Of a DNA stretch of 64,000 nucleotides, positions 8,661 to 18,221 are shown in pieces (within the stretch, counting starts at the first letter, position 1; each line of letters starts with the position of its first letter). Below the pieces are notes generated by a model. It had not been told where the DNA came from and did not search any database. It saw nothing but the letters and a program-made list of their open reading frames with translations. The stretch is from Planctomycetota bacterium (GTDB taxonomy: Bacteria > Planctomycetota > Planctomycetia > Pirellulales > PALSA-1355): the NCBI GenBank assembly GCA_003389325.1, contig QQVE01000055.1, positions 62,001-126,000 of the forward strand, written 5' to 3'. A program made the translations under genes and the position numbers.

Positions 8661-10061
8661 CTACTCAGGCAGCTCTTCGTGTTCCGGTTCGGGCAGGAAG
8701 AAGCACGCGACGCTGCCCACGAAGTAGACGAAGAAACTCACGCATGCCGCGGCGTAGGCGATTTGCATGGGCGGCGTCTCGGCCGGCATGTAGTTGCTTA
8801 GCAGCAGCGTCACTGCGGCGAACGACGTGCCGATCATGCGTCCGCCCACGTTGGCGGCGAAGCCTTCCCCCGTGCCGCGCAAGTGCAGCGGATAGACCCG
8901 CGGCAGGTAGTTTCCCAGGAAGCTGAATTGCCCCACGGTGAACAACCCGGCCAGAAACGCTCCGATGGTCAAGGCGTTCAAACTGTGACTCGGAGCGAAG
9001 ACGAAGACGGCCGGCACGATAATCAAACCGGGAAGCTGAAACACGCGCAATAGCCGACGGCGGCTGACGATTCGCACGGCCAGGATCGCCAGCAGAATCC
9101 GTCCGGTCAGCCCGCCGGTTTCCTGCACTTCGCCCACAAAAGCCGAGGTTTCCTTCTCGTACTGTTTCTGTTCGGCCAGCGGCATTTCGGCGATAGCCTC
9201 GCTTACGTCTAGTACACCGGGCACGATCTGGCGAATCTGCTGGATGGCGCCGAAGGCCGCGCCGTAGGCACAGGCAAAGACGATCGTGGTGGCGATCGTC
9301 GTACGACGCAGCTCGGGACTGAACAGCGCCAGGAAGCTGGGACGCTGCAGCGCGCCCGAGGCACGCCTTTGCTCCCAGACGGGCGACTCCGGCAGGAACG
9401 GCCGGATCACGATCAGCGGCAGCGCCGGAATCAATCCCGACATCAACGTGTACCGCCAGGGGGCATTGCCATTTTGAATCTCGCCCATGAAGCTGAGGAA
9501 CTCGGGAATCTGAACTGCCGGCCAGTCGGCCGCGTAACGAGCGGCGATCCAGTAAGCCCCGGCGACGAGAAAACCGCCCAGCGACGAAAAGGCCTGCGTA
9601 TAACCCAGCACGCTCTCGCGTTGCCTGGGGTCGGGAAACAATTCCGCTAGCCAGGCGACAGCCGCCACGAACTCGACGCATACGCCGACGAACGTCAAGC
9701 ATCGCAGCACCAGCAGCATTTCGATCGACGTGGAAAACCCGGCCGCGAACGCCGAAAACGCGTAGATCAGGATACTCCAGGTCAACACGCGGCGACGGCC
9801 CAACCGATCCGTCAGGTATCCGCCCAAGAGACCAAAGATGCCGCCGGCCACGGCCGGCACATAGAACAGCACCGCGCCCCACGTCCGAAACTCGCTGTCG
9901 GTCGGCGTATATCCCGTCAGCTCCGTGATCAGATCCTTGACGATGAACTGCATCATCAGCAGTTCGTAGATATCGAATGCGAATCCAATCGAGGCCAGCG
10001 ATACGATCAGCCATTGCGTGAGGGTAAGTCGGCTGCGGCCGCTGGGCATCGAACTCATCAA
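8661..10061 (-). CDS. MFS transporter, sugar-porter-like
   Basis: 466 residues with about 12 membrane helices. The cytoplasmic loop 2-3 signature GGYLTDRLGRRRVL is the classical MFS motif. The residues after helix 6 (FLPESPVWEQRRASG) resemble the PESPxW motif of the sugar-porter and organic-acid subfamilies. An unusually long charged stretch (ISEAIAEMPLAEQKQYEKET...) lies between helices 7 and 8. The substrate is not identifiable. It converges with the D-threonine-aldolase-like gene, with only 19 bases between the stops. A promoter-like TTGCCA-18-TATCAT lies upstream on this strand. Confidence 0.85.
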   Translation of the reverse strand: MMSSMPSGRSRLTLTQWLIVSLASIGFAFDIYELLMMQFIVKDLITELTGYTPTDSEFRTWGAVLFYVPAVAGGIFGLLGGYLTDRLGRRRVLTWSILIYAFSAFAAGFSTSIEMLLVLRCLTFVGVCVEFVAAVAWLAELFPDPRQRESVLGYTQAFSSLGGFLVAGAYWIAARYAADWPAVQIPEFLSFMGEIQNGNAPWRYTLMSGLIPALPLIVIRPFLPESPVWEQRRASGALQRPSFLALFSPELRRTTIATTIVFACAYGAAFGAIQQIRQIVPGVLDVSEAIAEMPLAEQKQYEKETSAFVGEVQETGGLTGRILLAILAVRIVSRRRLLRVFQLPGLIIVPAVFVFAPSHSLNALTIGAFLAGLFTVGQFSFLGNYLPRVYPLHLRGTGEGFAANVGGRMIGTSFAAVTLLLSNYMPAETPPMQIAYAAACVSFFVYFVGSVACFFLPEPEHEELPE

Positions 10062-10150
10062 TCGCTCTCCTGGCGGGCGGGGTGCTCACGTGGCGATTTA
10101 GGAAGGACGCAGGCCGAAACACCGGCACGCGCAATTCGCCGCGAGCACCG

Positions 10151-10180
10151 ATGATAGTAGACCCGCCTTACCCCTGGCAA
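10151..10180 (-). promoter_or_regulatory. Putative sigma70-type promoter of the MFS gene
   Basis: Read on the minus strand: -35 TTGCCA (10175-10180), an 18-base spacer and -10 TATCAT (10151-10156), each matching five of six consensus bases. The predicted start is about 80 bases before the MFS ATG. Confidence 0.5.
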
Positions 10181-10218
10181 GCACCAAACCCCGAGTGCCC
10201 CAGTGCTTCTGTCGATAA

Positions 10219-12309
10219 TCATCGATCACGAAGCAGTGAGATCGAAAGGTCGCGGCCGCGCAGCTCGCGCTGGGTCACGGCGCCGTCGCCCGACAAGTTC
10301 CACACACGGCGCAGCTCAAGCCGAGTAAGCCACTCCACGCCGGCCAGTTCGCGATAGGGAGCCCGAGGACCGCGGCTCGGGAACCCGAGCTCGAGACGTA
10401 GCACGCCACCGACAATGAGCCTCAGGCAGGATACGTCGGAATCGTCGGGGAGTGCATGCGGGACCAACAGCACATCACGTTCTTCTCGCAGGCAACGATA
10501 GACGTCTGGCGCTGTATCGGCCAGGGCCTGCCAATCGTACGCCGCCAGCACAGCGTCAAGCGAGCCACGCGTGGTTCGCAGCAGCACAAAGTCGGGCGCC
10601 GCCTGACCGGCGTCGGTCAAAGACACCACACCGGGGCGCTGCTGCGTGGCGATCTCGGCGGCGGGGACCCCTCGCATTTCGAACGCTGCTAGAGACTCGG
10701 TCAGGGCATCTCGCCGAGACGAGTCTATCCAGCCGAACGTGGTGAGTTCCTGTAACCGGCGCCGAATGATCATGCGGCTGCACGCCTCGTAGGAGACGAG
10801 CGGCGTGCGATCCACTTCGCCGGCCTCCTTGAGCGCGCCAAGTGGACGGTCCAAAAACTGGGCCATGCCCAGCTCGCGAAGCTCACCGGGCTGATCCAAC
10901 TCCGCCAACCCGAGCTCAATCGCCTCGCGCGTGGGCCCCGACAGCAGCGTGTCCGTTGGATCATCGGCAAACAGCGTTCGTCGGCGTCGACTCGTTTCGC
11001 GGATCTGCTCCTCCGGCACACGCACAAACGGTGCGGGCAGCACTCGCGTATTCTCTCCGGTCGACGTCGGCGCGTCGGGCACGCGATGGCCTTCGTAGTG
11101 TCGGCGTACTAGCGCCGCCTGCCGCAGGGCGCGTCGCCCTCGGCGTGCGCTTGCACCAGCATCGAGCAACAGGGCTGGCTGCTGCTCGCCCAAGTCGAGC
11201 AAAGCCTTGAGTAGGACATCCAGGAAAAGCGCGTCTGGATAGTTGGCCCCGAAGTTGTGAAACACGGTGAGGTCAAAGGCCGTCAAGTGGCGGCACAGAT
11301 GGCGGAGCATGTAGCCCAGCGCGTCGACGGCGCGAGCCGGGCCGAAGGCGTCGCGCGTGGCCAAGTGCTCGACCAACTTCACGAATCGATCGCCGAAATT
11401 CGTGTAAGGCGCAAGCGCTACGCCGTTGAATACGGCTCGGACCAGGTCGACGAGCCATCCTGGTTCATGCCTCGCGGCCGCTGTAACCAGTGCATCGGCC
11501 AGATCTGCGACTTCTGAGCCTTCGACGCGCAGGGCCGATTCCAGGACTTTGGCTTCTGCGACGACGGGACCGCGGCTGGCTAGCGAAGCATTGAGAAAGT
11601 CGAGGGCATCATCGTACGGCCGATCCGCCGACAGACCTGGCTGGTAGGCCAGCCGACCGAGCGAGAAGGCCGGCAACGGCGTCTCGAGCGACGTGATCGG
11701 AAGCCGGCTCGTGCCAATCACCGCCAGCAACAGCAACTGGCCCAACTCGTCAACGAGCGACGTCTGCGTTGTCTCGGCAAGGTCGATTTGGCCGACCAGT
11801 TCGCTGGTCCATTTCTGGATCGGCCTGGTGAGAATGACGCCGGGCGGATCTTCATACGCCTCGAAGCCGTAGGTGAGGATCTGCCGCGTCACGTACAGCA
11901 GTTCGCTCGGCTGGGACCAACGAATCGATACCAGCGGGGCAGGGGGCGGCGTACCGGCGGGCGCGACCGAGTCGACGTAGACGTGCCAACTCTCGAACGT
12001 CTCGCTCGTGCGGGCCATCGCGGCGTCGAGCAGGTGCCCGCGAAATACCTCCCACGGAACGGTTTCCTCTGCGGACTCGACGCGGAATGCCTCCGGCGCA
12101 GCCACGAAAAAGCAGCCCGGCCTGAGTACCTGCTCGATGGCACCGCGCACTATCTCGGGCGGCAGGACGTTCTCGTGGCGGGGATTTTGCGACATGGGGT
12201 CCTTCGATGGGCGGCGCGCGAGAGATTTCCCGCGGCGCTCCCAATCTAAGAAGCCGCCAAACGTCTCGCAAGCCGCCGCCGGCGTCGCTTGGTCGGCGTC
12301 TTTAGTCAT
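10219..12309 (-). CDS. Hypothetical protein, 697 residues, no recognised domain
   Basis: I do not recognise this protein. It is soluble, with no signal peptide or membrane helix. The composition is rich in Leu, Ala, Arg and Asp, and the middle part is predominantly helical (for example LVEHLATRDAFGPARAVDALGYMLRHLCRHL). A basic cluster RETSRRRRTLF lies near residue 455. The C-terminal third alternates helices and strands and ends LSISLLRDR. I chose ATG 12309 because AGGGGG precedes it by five bases; an in-frame ATG at 12360 would extend it by 17 residues and overlap the promoter region of the divergent FAH gene. Neighbours (MFS, FAH) give no clue. Confidence 0.75.
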   Translation of the reverse strand: MTKDADQATPAAACETFGGFLDWERRGKSLARRPSKDPMSQNPRHENVLPPEIVRGAIEQVLRPGCFFVAAPEAFRVESAEETVPWEVFRGHLLDAAMARTSETFESWHVYVDSVAPAGTPPPAPLVSIRWSQPSELLYVTRQILTYGFEAYEDPPGVILTRPIQKWTSELVGQIDLAETTQTSLVDELGQLLLLAVIGTSRLPITSLETPLPAFSLGRLAYQPGLSADRPYDDALDFLNASLASRGPVVAEAKVLESALRVEGSEVADLADALVTAAARHEPGWLVDLVRAVFNGVALAPYTNFGDRFVKLVEHLATRDAFGPARAVDALGYMLRHLCRHLTAFDLTVFHNFGANYPDALFLDVLLKALLDLGEQQPALLLDAGASARRGRRALRQAALVRRHYEGHRVPDAPTSTGENTRVLPAPFVRVPEEQIRETSRRRRTLFADDPTDTLLSGPTREAIELGLAELDQPGELRELGMAQFLDRPLGALKEAGEVDRTPLVSYEACSRMIIRRRLQELTTFGWIDSSRRDALTESLAAFEMRGVPAAEIATQQRPGVVSLTDAGQAAPDFVLLRTTRGSLDAVLAAYDWQALADTAPDVYRCLREERDVLLVPHALPDDSDVSCLRLIVGGVLRLELGFPSRGPRAPYRELAGVEWLTRLELRRVWNLSGDGAVTQRELRGRDLSISLLRDR

Positions 12310-12384
12310 TGACGCCCCCTCGAGCTTCAACGGATAATCGCGGTTTATCCCCGCACGCATTCATCCACGCTGAGAGTGGACCGC

Positions 12385-13191
12385 ATGAAGATCATCCGCT
12401 TCGTCGACAGCCAACAAGAGATCAAGTACGCCGCCGAGGAGCCCGACGGTACTGTGCGGGAAATCGCCGGCGACATTTACGGCGACTTCCGCGTTACCGA
12501 GACCGTTGCCGACGTGAAGAAGCTCCTGACGCCCATCGCGCCCACGGGCATCCTGTGCATCGGGCTGAACTATCGCCGGCATGCGGCCGAGGGCAATGCT
12601 CCGATTCCTCGCTGGCCAGTATTATTCATGAAACTGCCCAGCGCCGTGCAGAATCCGGGTGACCCGGTGTACCTGCCGCGGCAACTCAAGAGTGAGCAGG
12701 TGGACTACGAGTGCGAGCTGGCCGTCGTGATCGGCCGGACCTGCAAGAACGTCCTCCGCGAGGAAGCGCTCGACTACGTGCTGGGCTATTCGTGCGCCAA
12801 CGACATCAGTGCGCGCGATTGGCAAAAGGAGATGGGAGGCAGCCAATGGTGCCGCGGCAAGACGTTCGACACGTTCTGTCCGCTAGGGCCCTGCCTGGTC
12901 ACGCCGCAGGAGATTCCCGATCCCAACGCGCTGGCGATCAAGACCACGCTCAATGGCGAGGTCATGCAGGACTGGAACACGAACGACATGATTTTCGACG
13001 TGGCCACGCTGATCGAGTTTCTCAGCGGCAGTACGACGCTCGTGCCCGGCACCCTGATCCTGACCGGCACGCCCCACGGCGTGGGCATGGCCCGCAAACC
13101 ACCCGTGTGGCTCAAGGATGGCGACGAGCTGTCGGTCGAGATCGAGAAGATCGGCACGCTGAGCAATCCCGTGAGGGACGAGCCGCTCTAG
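12385..13191 (+). CDS. Fumarylacetoacetate hydrolase (FAH) family protein
   Basis: 268 residues. The catalytic core carries the FAH signature: GLNYRRHAAEG, the metal-binding DYECELAVVIGR (Glu-x-Glu), then GYSCANDISARDWQ with the metal Asp, and TGTPHGVGMA near the C-terminus. The N-terminal 70 residues form the small cap strand region (MKIIRFVDSQQEIKYAA). Members hydrolyse or decarboxylate beta-diketo acids in aromatic catabolism, for example fumarylpyruvate hydrolase or HpcE-type enzymes. The exact substrate is unclear. ATG 12385 is preferred over GTG 12376, as MKIIRF is the usual start. The gene is divergent from the large orphan gene. Confidence 0.85.
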   Translation: MKIIRFVDSQQEIKYAAEEPDGTVREIAGDIYGDFRVTETVADVKKLLTPIAPTGILCIGLNYRRHAAEGNAPIPRWPVLFMKLPSAVQNPGDPVYLPRQLKSEQVDYECELAVVIGRTCKNVLREEALDYVLGYSCANDISARDWQKEMGGSQWCRGKTFDTFCPLGPCLVTPQEIPDPNALAIKTTLNGEVMQDWNTNDMIFDVATLIEFLSGSTTLVPGTLILTGTPHGVGMARKPPVWLKDGDELSVEIEKIGTLSNPVRDEPL

Positions 13192-13444
13192 CGGGGCAGG
13201 CCACGGTTCGGCCCCTGCCGTCTCGCCGGTGCGGAGCCTTCGGCAGGCGATTGATCCCCACGACCGATGCCTCGATCGGCCTACCCGCGTGCGCGGGGAA
13301 GAAGTATCTTTATGGTAGTGGAACCCGGCCCGGTGGCGCGGGGCCTTTGACGGGTCAAGACAACTCCCCTCTCGCCTTGGCGACGCTCCCGCAGCTTGCG
13401 TGCGGCTTGTCGTGGCGGGTCTACTCCCAGGCGGATCACCATCG

Positions 13445-15055
13445 ATGACACTTCAACCGCGCACGATCATCGTGCCCCGCGAATTCTTGCGTCGGTGCAA
13501 GAAGTCGCTGTTCGATCGCAAGGTCGTGGATTCCACGGGCGTGGAGATGACCGGCGGCAGCTTGCTGATGCGAACGCTGATCTTCCGCCGGCTGCTGTTG
13601 CGGAACGTGCTATCCGCCGACGAGAAGTTCGTGGGGCTGCTGGTGCCACCCTCGGCCGGCGGAGTGCTCGCGAATGCCGCGGTGACGCTTTGTCGTCGCG
13701 TGGCGGTGAATCTCAACTACACCGTCACTTCCGACACGCTCAACTATTGCATCGCCCAGTGCGGCATTCGCCACGTGCTGACCAGCCGCCGCTTCATGGA
13801 GCGGTTCGACTTCAAGCTCGACGCCGAACTGGTCTACCTGGAGGATCTGCGCGAGCAGGTCACCACGGCCGACAAGCTGGCCGGAGCCGCCGGCGCCTAT
13901 CTGACGCCGGCATCGATGCTCGAGCGGCAGCTCTCGCTGAACACGATTACGCCCGACGAATTGTTTACGATCATCTACACCTCCGGTTCGACGGGCATGC
14001 CCAAAGGCGTACAGCTCTCGTACGCCAATGTCGGCTCGAATTCCGCGGCGATCGATGATCTGTTGCAGCTCGACGAACACGACGTCGTACTGGGCATCCT
14101 GCCTTTTTTCCATTCATTCGGATTCACCGTCGGGTTGTGGTCTGTTCTGGCGCTGGGACCCAAGGGGGCGTATCACTTCAGCCCGCTCGACGCGAAAGTC
14201 ATCGGCAAGATGTGCCACGACCACAAGGTGACGATTCTCGTCTCGACGCCGACGTTCCTTCGGTCGTACATGCGACGTTGCACGCGAGAGGACTTCGCCA
14301 GCATGGAGTTGGTCGTGACCGGAGCCGAAAAGCTGCCCGGCGACCTGCTCGAGGCGTTCGAGGAACGCTTTGGCATCTGTCCGATGGAGGGCTACGGCAC
14401 CACGGAGCTTTCGCCCATTGTATCGGTGAACGTTCCTCCCAATCGGGCCGTGAACGGCGATACGACACAGAATCGCCGCGGCACCGTGGGCTTGCCGATC
14501 CCGGGTGTCAGCGCCAAGACTATCGATCACGAGACGGGCGAGGACCTGCCTCGCGGCGAAACCGGCATTCTGCTCATCAAGGGCCCCAATGTCATGCAGG
14601 GCTACTTCAAGATGCCGGAGCAGACCGCCGAAGTGATGCGCGACGGATGGTACGTTACCGGCGACATGGGCCGGGTCGACGAGGACGGCTTCATTCAGAT
14701 CACCGGCCGGTTAAGCCGTTTTTCGAAAATTGGCGGCGAAATGGTGCCACACATCCGCGTCGAGGAAGTGCTGCAGAAGATCATGAGCGAGGATGAAGAG
14801 ACCCTCGCCGTGGCCGTCTCGTCGGTGCCCGACACCCGCAAAGGCGAACGCCTCGTCGTGTTTCACTTGCCTTGCGAGAAGTCGATCGACGACGTGCTGA
14901 AGGAAGTGACTGGCTCAGGCCTTCCCAACTTGTGGATTCCCGACAAGGAGAACTTCTACCAGGTCGACGAGATCCCCTTGCTCGGTACCGGCAAGCTCGA
15001 CTTGCAAGGACTGAAGCAACTCGTCGAAGAACGACTGCTCGGTGCCAAGAGCTGA
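13445..15055 (+). CDS. AMP-dependent ligase resembling the acyl-ACP synthetase half of Aas
   Basis: 536 residues of adenylate-forming (ANL) enzyme. Visible core motifs are A3 IIYTSGSTGMPKGV, A5 GYGTTELSP, A7 YVTGDMG, A8 GRLSRFSKIGGEMVP and the catalytic Lys of A10 in LGTGKLDL. The N-terminal region (LLMRTLIFRRLLL, VGLLVPPSAGGVLANAAV) matches the acyl-acyl-carrier-protein synthetase domain of the bifunctional Aas rather than CoA ligases. The acyltransferase and MFS domains of full Aas proteins are absent. It is likely to activate fatty acids, perhaps for phospholipid repair. The start is ATG 13445, following GGCGGATCACC. It lies 253 bases after the FAH gene. Confidence 0.8.
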   Translation: MTLQPRTIIVPREFLRRCKKSLFDRKVVDSTGVEMTGGSLLMRTLIFRRLLLRNVLSADEKFVGLLVPPSAGGVLANAAVTLCRRVAVNLNYTVTSDTLNYCIAQCGIRHVLTSRRFMERFDFKLDAELVYLEDLREQVTTADKLAGAAGAYLTPASMLERQLSLNTITPDELFTIIYTSGSTGMPKGVQLSYANVGSNSAAIDDLLQLDEHDVVLGILPFFHSFGFTVGLWSVLALGPKGAYHFSPLDAKVIGKMCHDHKVTILVSTPTFLRSYMRRCTREDFASMELVVTGAEKLPGDLLEAFEERFGICPMEGYGTTELSPIVSVNVPPNRAVNGDTTQNRRGTVGLPIPGVSAKTIDHETGEDLPRGETGILLIKGPNVMQGYFKMPEQTAEVMRDGWYVTGDMGRVDEDGFIQITGRLSRFSKIGGEMVPHIRVEEVLQKIMSEDEETLAVAVSSVPDTRKGERLVVFHLPCEKSIDDVLKEVTGSGLPNLWIPDKENFYQVDEIPLLGTGKLDLQGLKQLVEERLLGAKS

Positions 15056-15073
15056 GGCTCTCCGGCTCGGCGT

Positions 15074-15985
15074 CTAGCGGGCCGCCGAAACTCGCCCGGG
15101 CGCATGTTCAACCGGTAGGGAGGCCGAGGCCTGAATGGCCTCGCGGCTGCGAGCTCGCTCGCCAATGGCTACGGACAACTCAGCGAATTTGTCGCGTACC
15201 GACGGCTCGACATTGTTTAGCTTCGTCGACAACCTCTGCATGCCCCGCGGATTCACTTCCGCCGTGCGCGACACGGTGGCAAAGAAGGCCGCCGTCTCGA
15301 CGAAGTTGTAGTCGGCCGAGTGGTGAATCAGCATCTGCAGCGTCTTGGCCAGCAGTTCCACGCCCGCGTGATCGATCTCGATAAACGTGTCCATGCGGCT
15401 GGTCACGTGAAACGTGCCATCGGTCTCTTGCAGGTAGCCGCTTTTCAGCAGCAGCACGCAGCGGGCCCGTAGCGGCCGTTTAAACATCGGGCCACTATAG
15501 GTTCCCTCGGCATAGATCACGTGCGTTTCCGCGTCGCCGTAGCAGTACTTCACTTCGCAGAGCGTGCCCATGTTGTCGCTGGCACGGAACGTGTCGGGGC
15601 CGGTGCGCTCCAGCGACACGTTGCTGATGTTCATCACTTCCCAAATGTTGACGATCACCTCGGGATTGCGCACGAGGAACAGGTACATGTCGGGGTCGCA
15701 CTTCGTGGTTTCCACCGGCAACCGGCGGTACAGACTTGCCGACTTGAGCGTGTCGGCCACTCGGGCGCGCATCTGAGGATCGAGCTTGTCGAGCGGAACC
15801 GAGCTCAAGGCGTCACGCCGGGCAGTGCGGCTCGAAGTGCCGCCGTTCGGCGTGGCGGCCGCCGCAACCGTGGCGCCAAGCAGAAGCAGGAACAGCGGAA
15901 GAACGAAGCGCCGAATCGGCGCTCGAACCAACGTCGATTTCCCGGACTGGCGCGCGCAGGCGTGCCGTACCATTCGCCCTGGCAT
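15074..15985 (-). CDS. Exported conserved hypothetical protein
   Basis: 303 residues with a basic N-terminus and one hydrophobic segment (RRFVLPLFLLLLGATVAAAA), a signal peptide or anchor. The mature part holds a helical region (LDPQMRARVADTLKSASLYRRLP) and a conserved-looking core around CDPDMYLFLVRNPEVIVNIWEVMN. A beta-rich segment (YCYGDAETHVIYAEGTYSG, RARCVLLLKSGY) comes next, followed by a helical tail that looks coiled. I recognise no domain. ATG 15985 is preferred to the longer frame from 16129, because the upstream residues are unstructured and a G-rich RBS precedes 15985. It lies downstream of the SH3 protein gene on the same strand. Confidence 0.65.
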   Translation of the reverse strand: MPGRMVRHACARQSGKSTLVRAPIRRFVLPLFLLLLGATVAAAATPNGGTSSRTARRDALSSVPLDKLDPQMRARVADTLKSASLYRRLPVETTKCDPDMYLFLVRNPEVIVNIWEVMNISNVSLERTGPDTFRASDNMGTLCEVKYCYGDAETHVIYAEGTYSGPMFKRPLRARCVLLLKSGYLQETDGTFHVTSRMDTFIEIDHAGVELLAKTLQMLIHHSADYNFVETAAFFATVSRTAEVNPRGMQRLSTKLNNVEPSVRDKFAELSVAIGERARSREAIQASASLPVEHAPGRVSAAR

Positions 15986-16317
15986 GGATTCCCCCCCCAA
16001 CGTTTCCCCCCCGGGCCGCCTCGAGCTGGAGAATGCCAGCAGCGCGGCGGCAGTCACGGTCGGCTGTGCCGACGTTAGAAGTTTTTCGGCTGGGAGAAGC
16101 CGCCGAGGCGAGTCAAATTTTTTCCGCACGCACGCGACAGCAGCGACGTGCTGGCAGCGGCAGCGGTCGCTCGTGACCCTGACGACTGCGGGGCGAGACG
16201 TGCGGCGGAAAGATGGCCAGGAGGCGCAAAGAATGCGGCCAGAAGAGTTCGCCCGTCTGGTACGAACGATTTCAGCAGAAAGAGCGGCCCGCGATCGAAG
16301 TGTGAGAGCTGTCGCCG
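15986..16317. other. Intergenic region between two exported-protein genes
   Basis: 332 bases without a convincing gene. It holds homopolymer C runs near 15990-16010, a short inverted repeat (GGCT...AGCC) near 16088-16101 and a minus-strand TTGACT at about 16110-16115 with no matching -10. The forward frame that crosses it is a shadow of GC-rich sequence. Confidence 0.6.
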
Positions 16318-17460
16318 CTAGCGGCGCTCGACGTCGAGCAGCGATACGCGTTGCACGCTCACGTGCTGCCGCCGCTGGTCGGGCAGATAGCCGCGTTGGC
16401 CGCTGACCCCGATGTACTTGTCGACGTAAGGCCGGAGGTTCACCCCGGGCGCGGGCGTAACAAATGACAGCACCTCGCCCGATGCGTCGAGCAGAGCGTA
16501 TTGAGGTCCTCCGGTCTGCTGCGAGACGACCGGTGACAAACGGCCCACGCCGTCATAGCGTTTGTCCGTAAGCAACTCGGGCGGCAGCGACGGGGCCCGC
16601 GCAGGCTGCGCTTCCTGCGGCCGGTTTTCCAACGCGTCGTGCCGGCGCTTGATGTCTTCGAAGCGCGCGATCTTGTCCAACAGGAGTCGTGCTCGCCCGC
16701 GCTCGAGCGAGTCCTGCGCCGCGCGCAGCGCGAATTCGGCTTGTTCGTGCAGGCCTTCGAACGTCCATTGAGTGATGTCGCCGGCCACGACTTCGGACAG
16801 CTCCATGTCGAGTCTTTCCAACTGCCGCAGGCGTTCCAGATCTTCGACGCTCTCGGCCCACACCTGAGGATCGACGGCCGTATCAGTTCGCTCTTCGCCG
16901 CCGGTCAGTCGCACGTCGCCGCCGGGGGCCTCGCGATAAACGTCCGAGTCGCGGGCTTCGCGCTCGTCGGCGGCCAGGTCGCCTGGCAGCTTGCGTTCGA
17001 CGTACTTGGCAAAGATCCAGCGAAACTCCCCCGACGGGGGCGCGATCTTACACCAGGGCGAATCCTCGGCCGGCCGCTCCAGCAACGCCACGCGCTCATC
17101 CCGGTCCAGTCGCACCTGGATCACGTCGCGCACGTCGCTGAACGTGCTGCCCACGCGGGCCACAACGCGGTCGGTGTTCACGGTGGCCAGGTCCTCGGCT
17201 TCGAGATCCAAGTGACGCCGCGATACCCAGGAGTAGCTACCTTCCGGCGGGCGGATCGCCAGCCAGCCGCCCGGATCGTGGCGGTAGACTTCGATCTTCG
17301 CCCCTCGATCGAGCTTGTCGGTCGGGTAGTAGTCGCGCGCCGGTCCGCTGCGCACGTAGACGTCGTCGGAATTGACGTACGCCTCGTAGGGAAACTCGAG
17401 CCCCATGGCCCGGGGTGCGCCCACTAGGCAACACAGGATGAAGATGAACTGCCAGCGCAT
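16318..17460 (-). CDS. Exported protein with two bacterial SH3-like domains
   Basis: 380 residues with a signal peptide (MRWQFIFILCCLVGAPRAMG). Residues 25-85 form a bacterial SH3 module (AYVNSDDVYVRSGPARDYYPTDKLDRG...GWLAIRPP). Residues 90-155 form a second, more diverged one (VARVGSTFSDVRDVIQVRLDR...WCKIAPPSGEFRWI). The middle is a long charged helical region (about 190-290), likely a coiled coil. The C-terminal 90 residues form a small beta-rich unit (YALLDASGEVLSFVTPAPGVNL) ending QHVSVQRVSLLDVERR. Bacterial SH3 domains usually bind cell-wall or envelope partners. The function beyond envelope association is unknown. Confidence 0.8.
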   Translation of the reverse strand: MRWQFIFILCCLVGAPRAMGLEFPYEAYVNSDDVYVRSGPARDYYPTDKLDRGAKIEVYRHDPGGWLAIRPPEGSYSWVSRRHLDLEAEDLATVNTDRVVARVGSTFSDVRDVIQVRLDRDERVALLERPAEDSPWCKIAPPSGEFRWIFAKYVERKLPGDLAADEREARDSDVYREAPGGDVRLTGGEERTDTAVDPQVWAESVEDLERLRQLERLDMELSEVVAGDITQWTFEGLHEQAEFALRAAQDSLERGRARLLLDKIARFEDIKRRHDALENRPQEAQPARAPSLPPELLTDKRYDGVGRLSPVVSQQTGGPQYALLDASGEVLSFVTPAPGVNLRPYVDKYIGVSGQRGYLPDQRRQHVSVQRVSLLDVERR

Positions 17461-17605
17461 CGATCGACTCCCCGACCAAGTCCGACGTGTCTGGGGTTTG
17501 GGAGAAAGGACGAAAGAATGGGCCGTGACTTTTAGACGAAGCCTGGGAGGGGTTCAAGGCCAATCGGCCTTGCGCAAGGGGAGAGAGAGCGCGAGCAATG
17601 CGGTG

Positions 17606-18034
17606 CTAGCTGCCGTGGTCGCGGTGTTTTTCCATCTCCACGACGTTTCCCTTGTCGTTGTATTCCACGCGGCTCATGAAGTTGCGCATCAACATGATGC
17701 CACGGCCGCTGGGAATGTCGATGTGTTCCTCGTCGGTACAGTCGGGCACGGCCTCGGGATCGAATCCCTCGCCCTGGTCGGAGACCTTGATCCAGATCTT
17801 GTCGACCGTCGAGCGGCAGATCACGTGCACCTGCTTGTTGCAGTCGAGACAGTTGCCGTGCTTGATCGCGTTGACCACGGCCTCTTCCAGGGCCAGGCGG
17901 ATGCCGAAGATCTGTCGGGCGTCCCAGCCGTCGGCCTCGAAGCGAGCCAACAAGTCTTCCAGCACCTGGTTGCCGAGCGTCAGGTCGCTGGGAATGGCTC
18001 GTTCGTAGGTCCAGACCTGGGATTGGTTTGACAT
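17606..18034 (-). CDS. RsbW/SpoIIAB-type anti-sigma factor serine kinase (HATPase)
   Basis: 142 residues of a GHKL ATPase fold: N-box ALEEAVVNAIKHGN, G1-box VSDQGEGFDPEAVPD and G2-box PSGRGIMLMRNFM. This composition is typical of anti-sigma factor serine-protein kinases, which sequester a sigma factor and phosphorylate an STAS antagonist. I chose ATG 18034; the in-frame upstream extension to 18181 is Pro/Arg-rich and non-conserved in appearance. A STAS protein gene is encoded 187 bases upstream on the same strand, which supports a partner-switch module. No sigma factor or PP2C phosphatase gene is nearby, so the partners must lie elsewhere. Confidence 0.85.
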   Translation of the reverse strand: MSNQSQVWTYERAIPSDLTLGNQVLEDLLARFEADGWDARQIFGIRLALEEAVVNAIKHGNCLDCNKQVHVICRSTVDKIWIKVSDQGEGFDPEAVPDCTDEEHIDIPSGRGIMLMRNFMSRVEYNDKGNVVEMEKHRDHGS

Positions 18035-18221
18035 GCACTCACCGCGTGAACCGGCCGAAGCAGCCTCAGGGCGCCATCCCCACGGCCGCCGTCGCACGCC
18101 CCCACGGAAAACGTTCGGGGGTGGCACGCGTCGAGGAATCTCCTCGAGCCGGGGCGCCAGGCGCACCACGCAGCTTGCCACTTCCGCCTACGAGCCGCTT
18201 GGGAGGGGGCGCTGATGCCGG

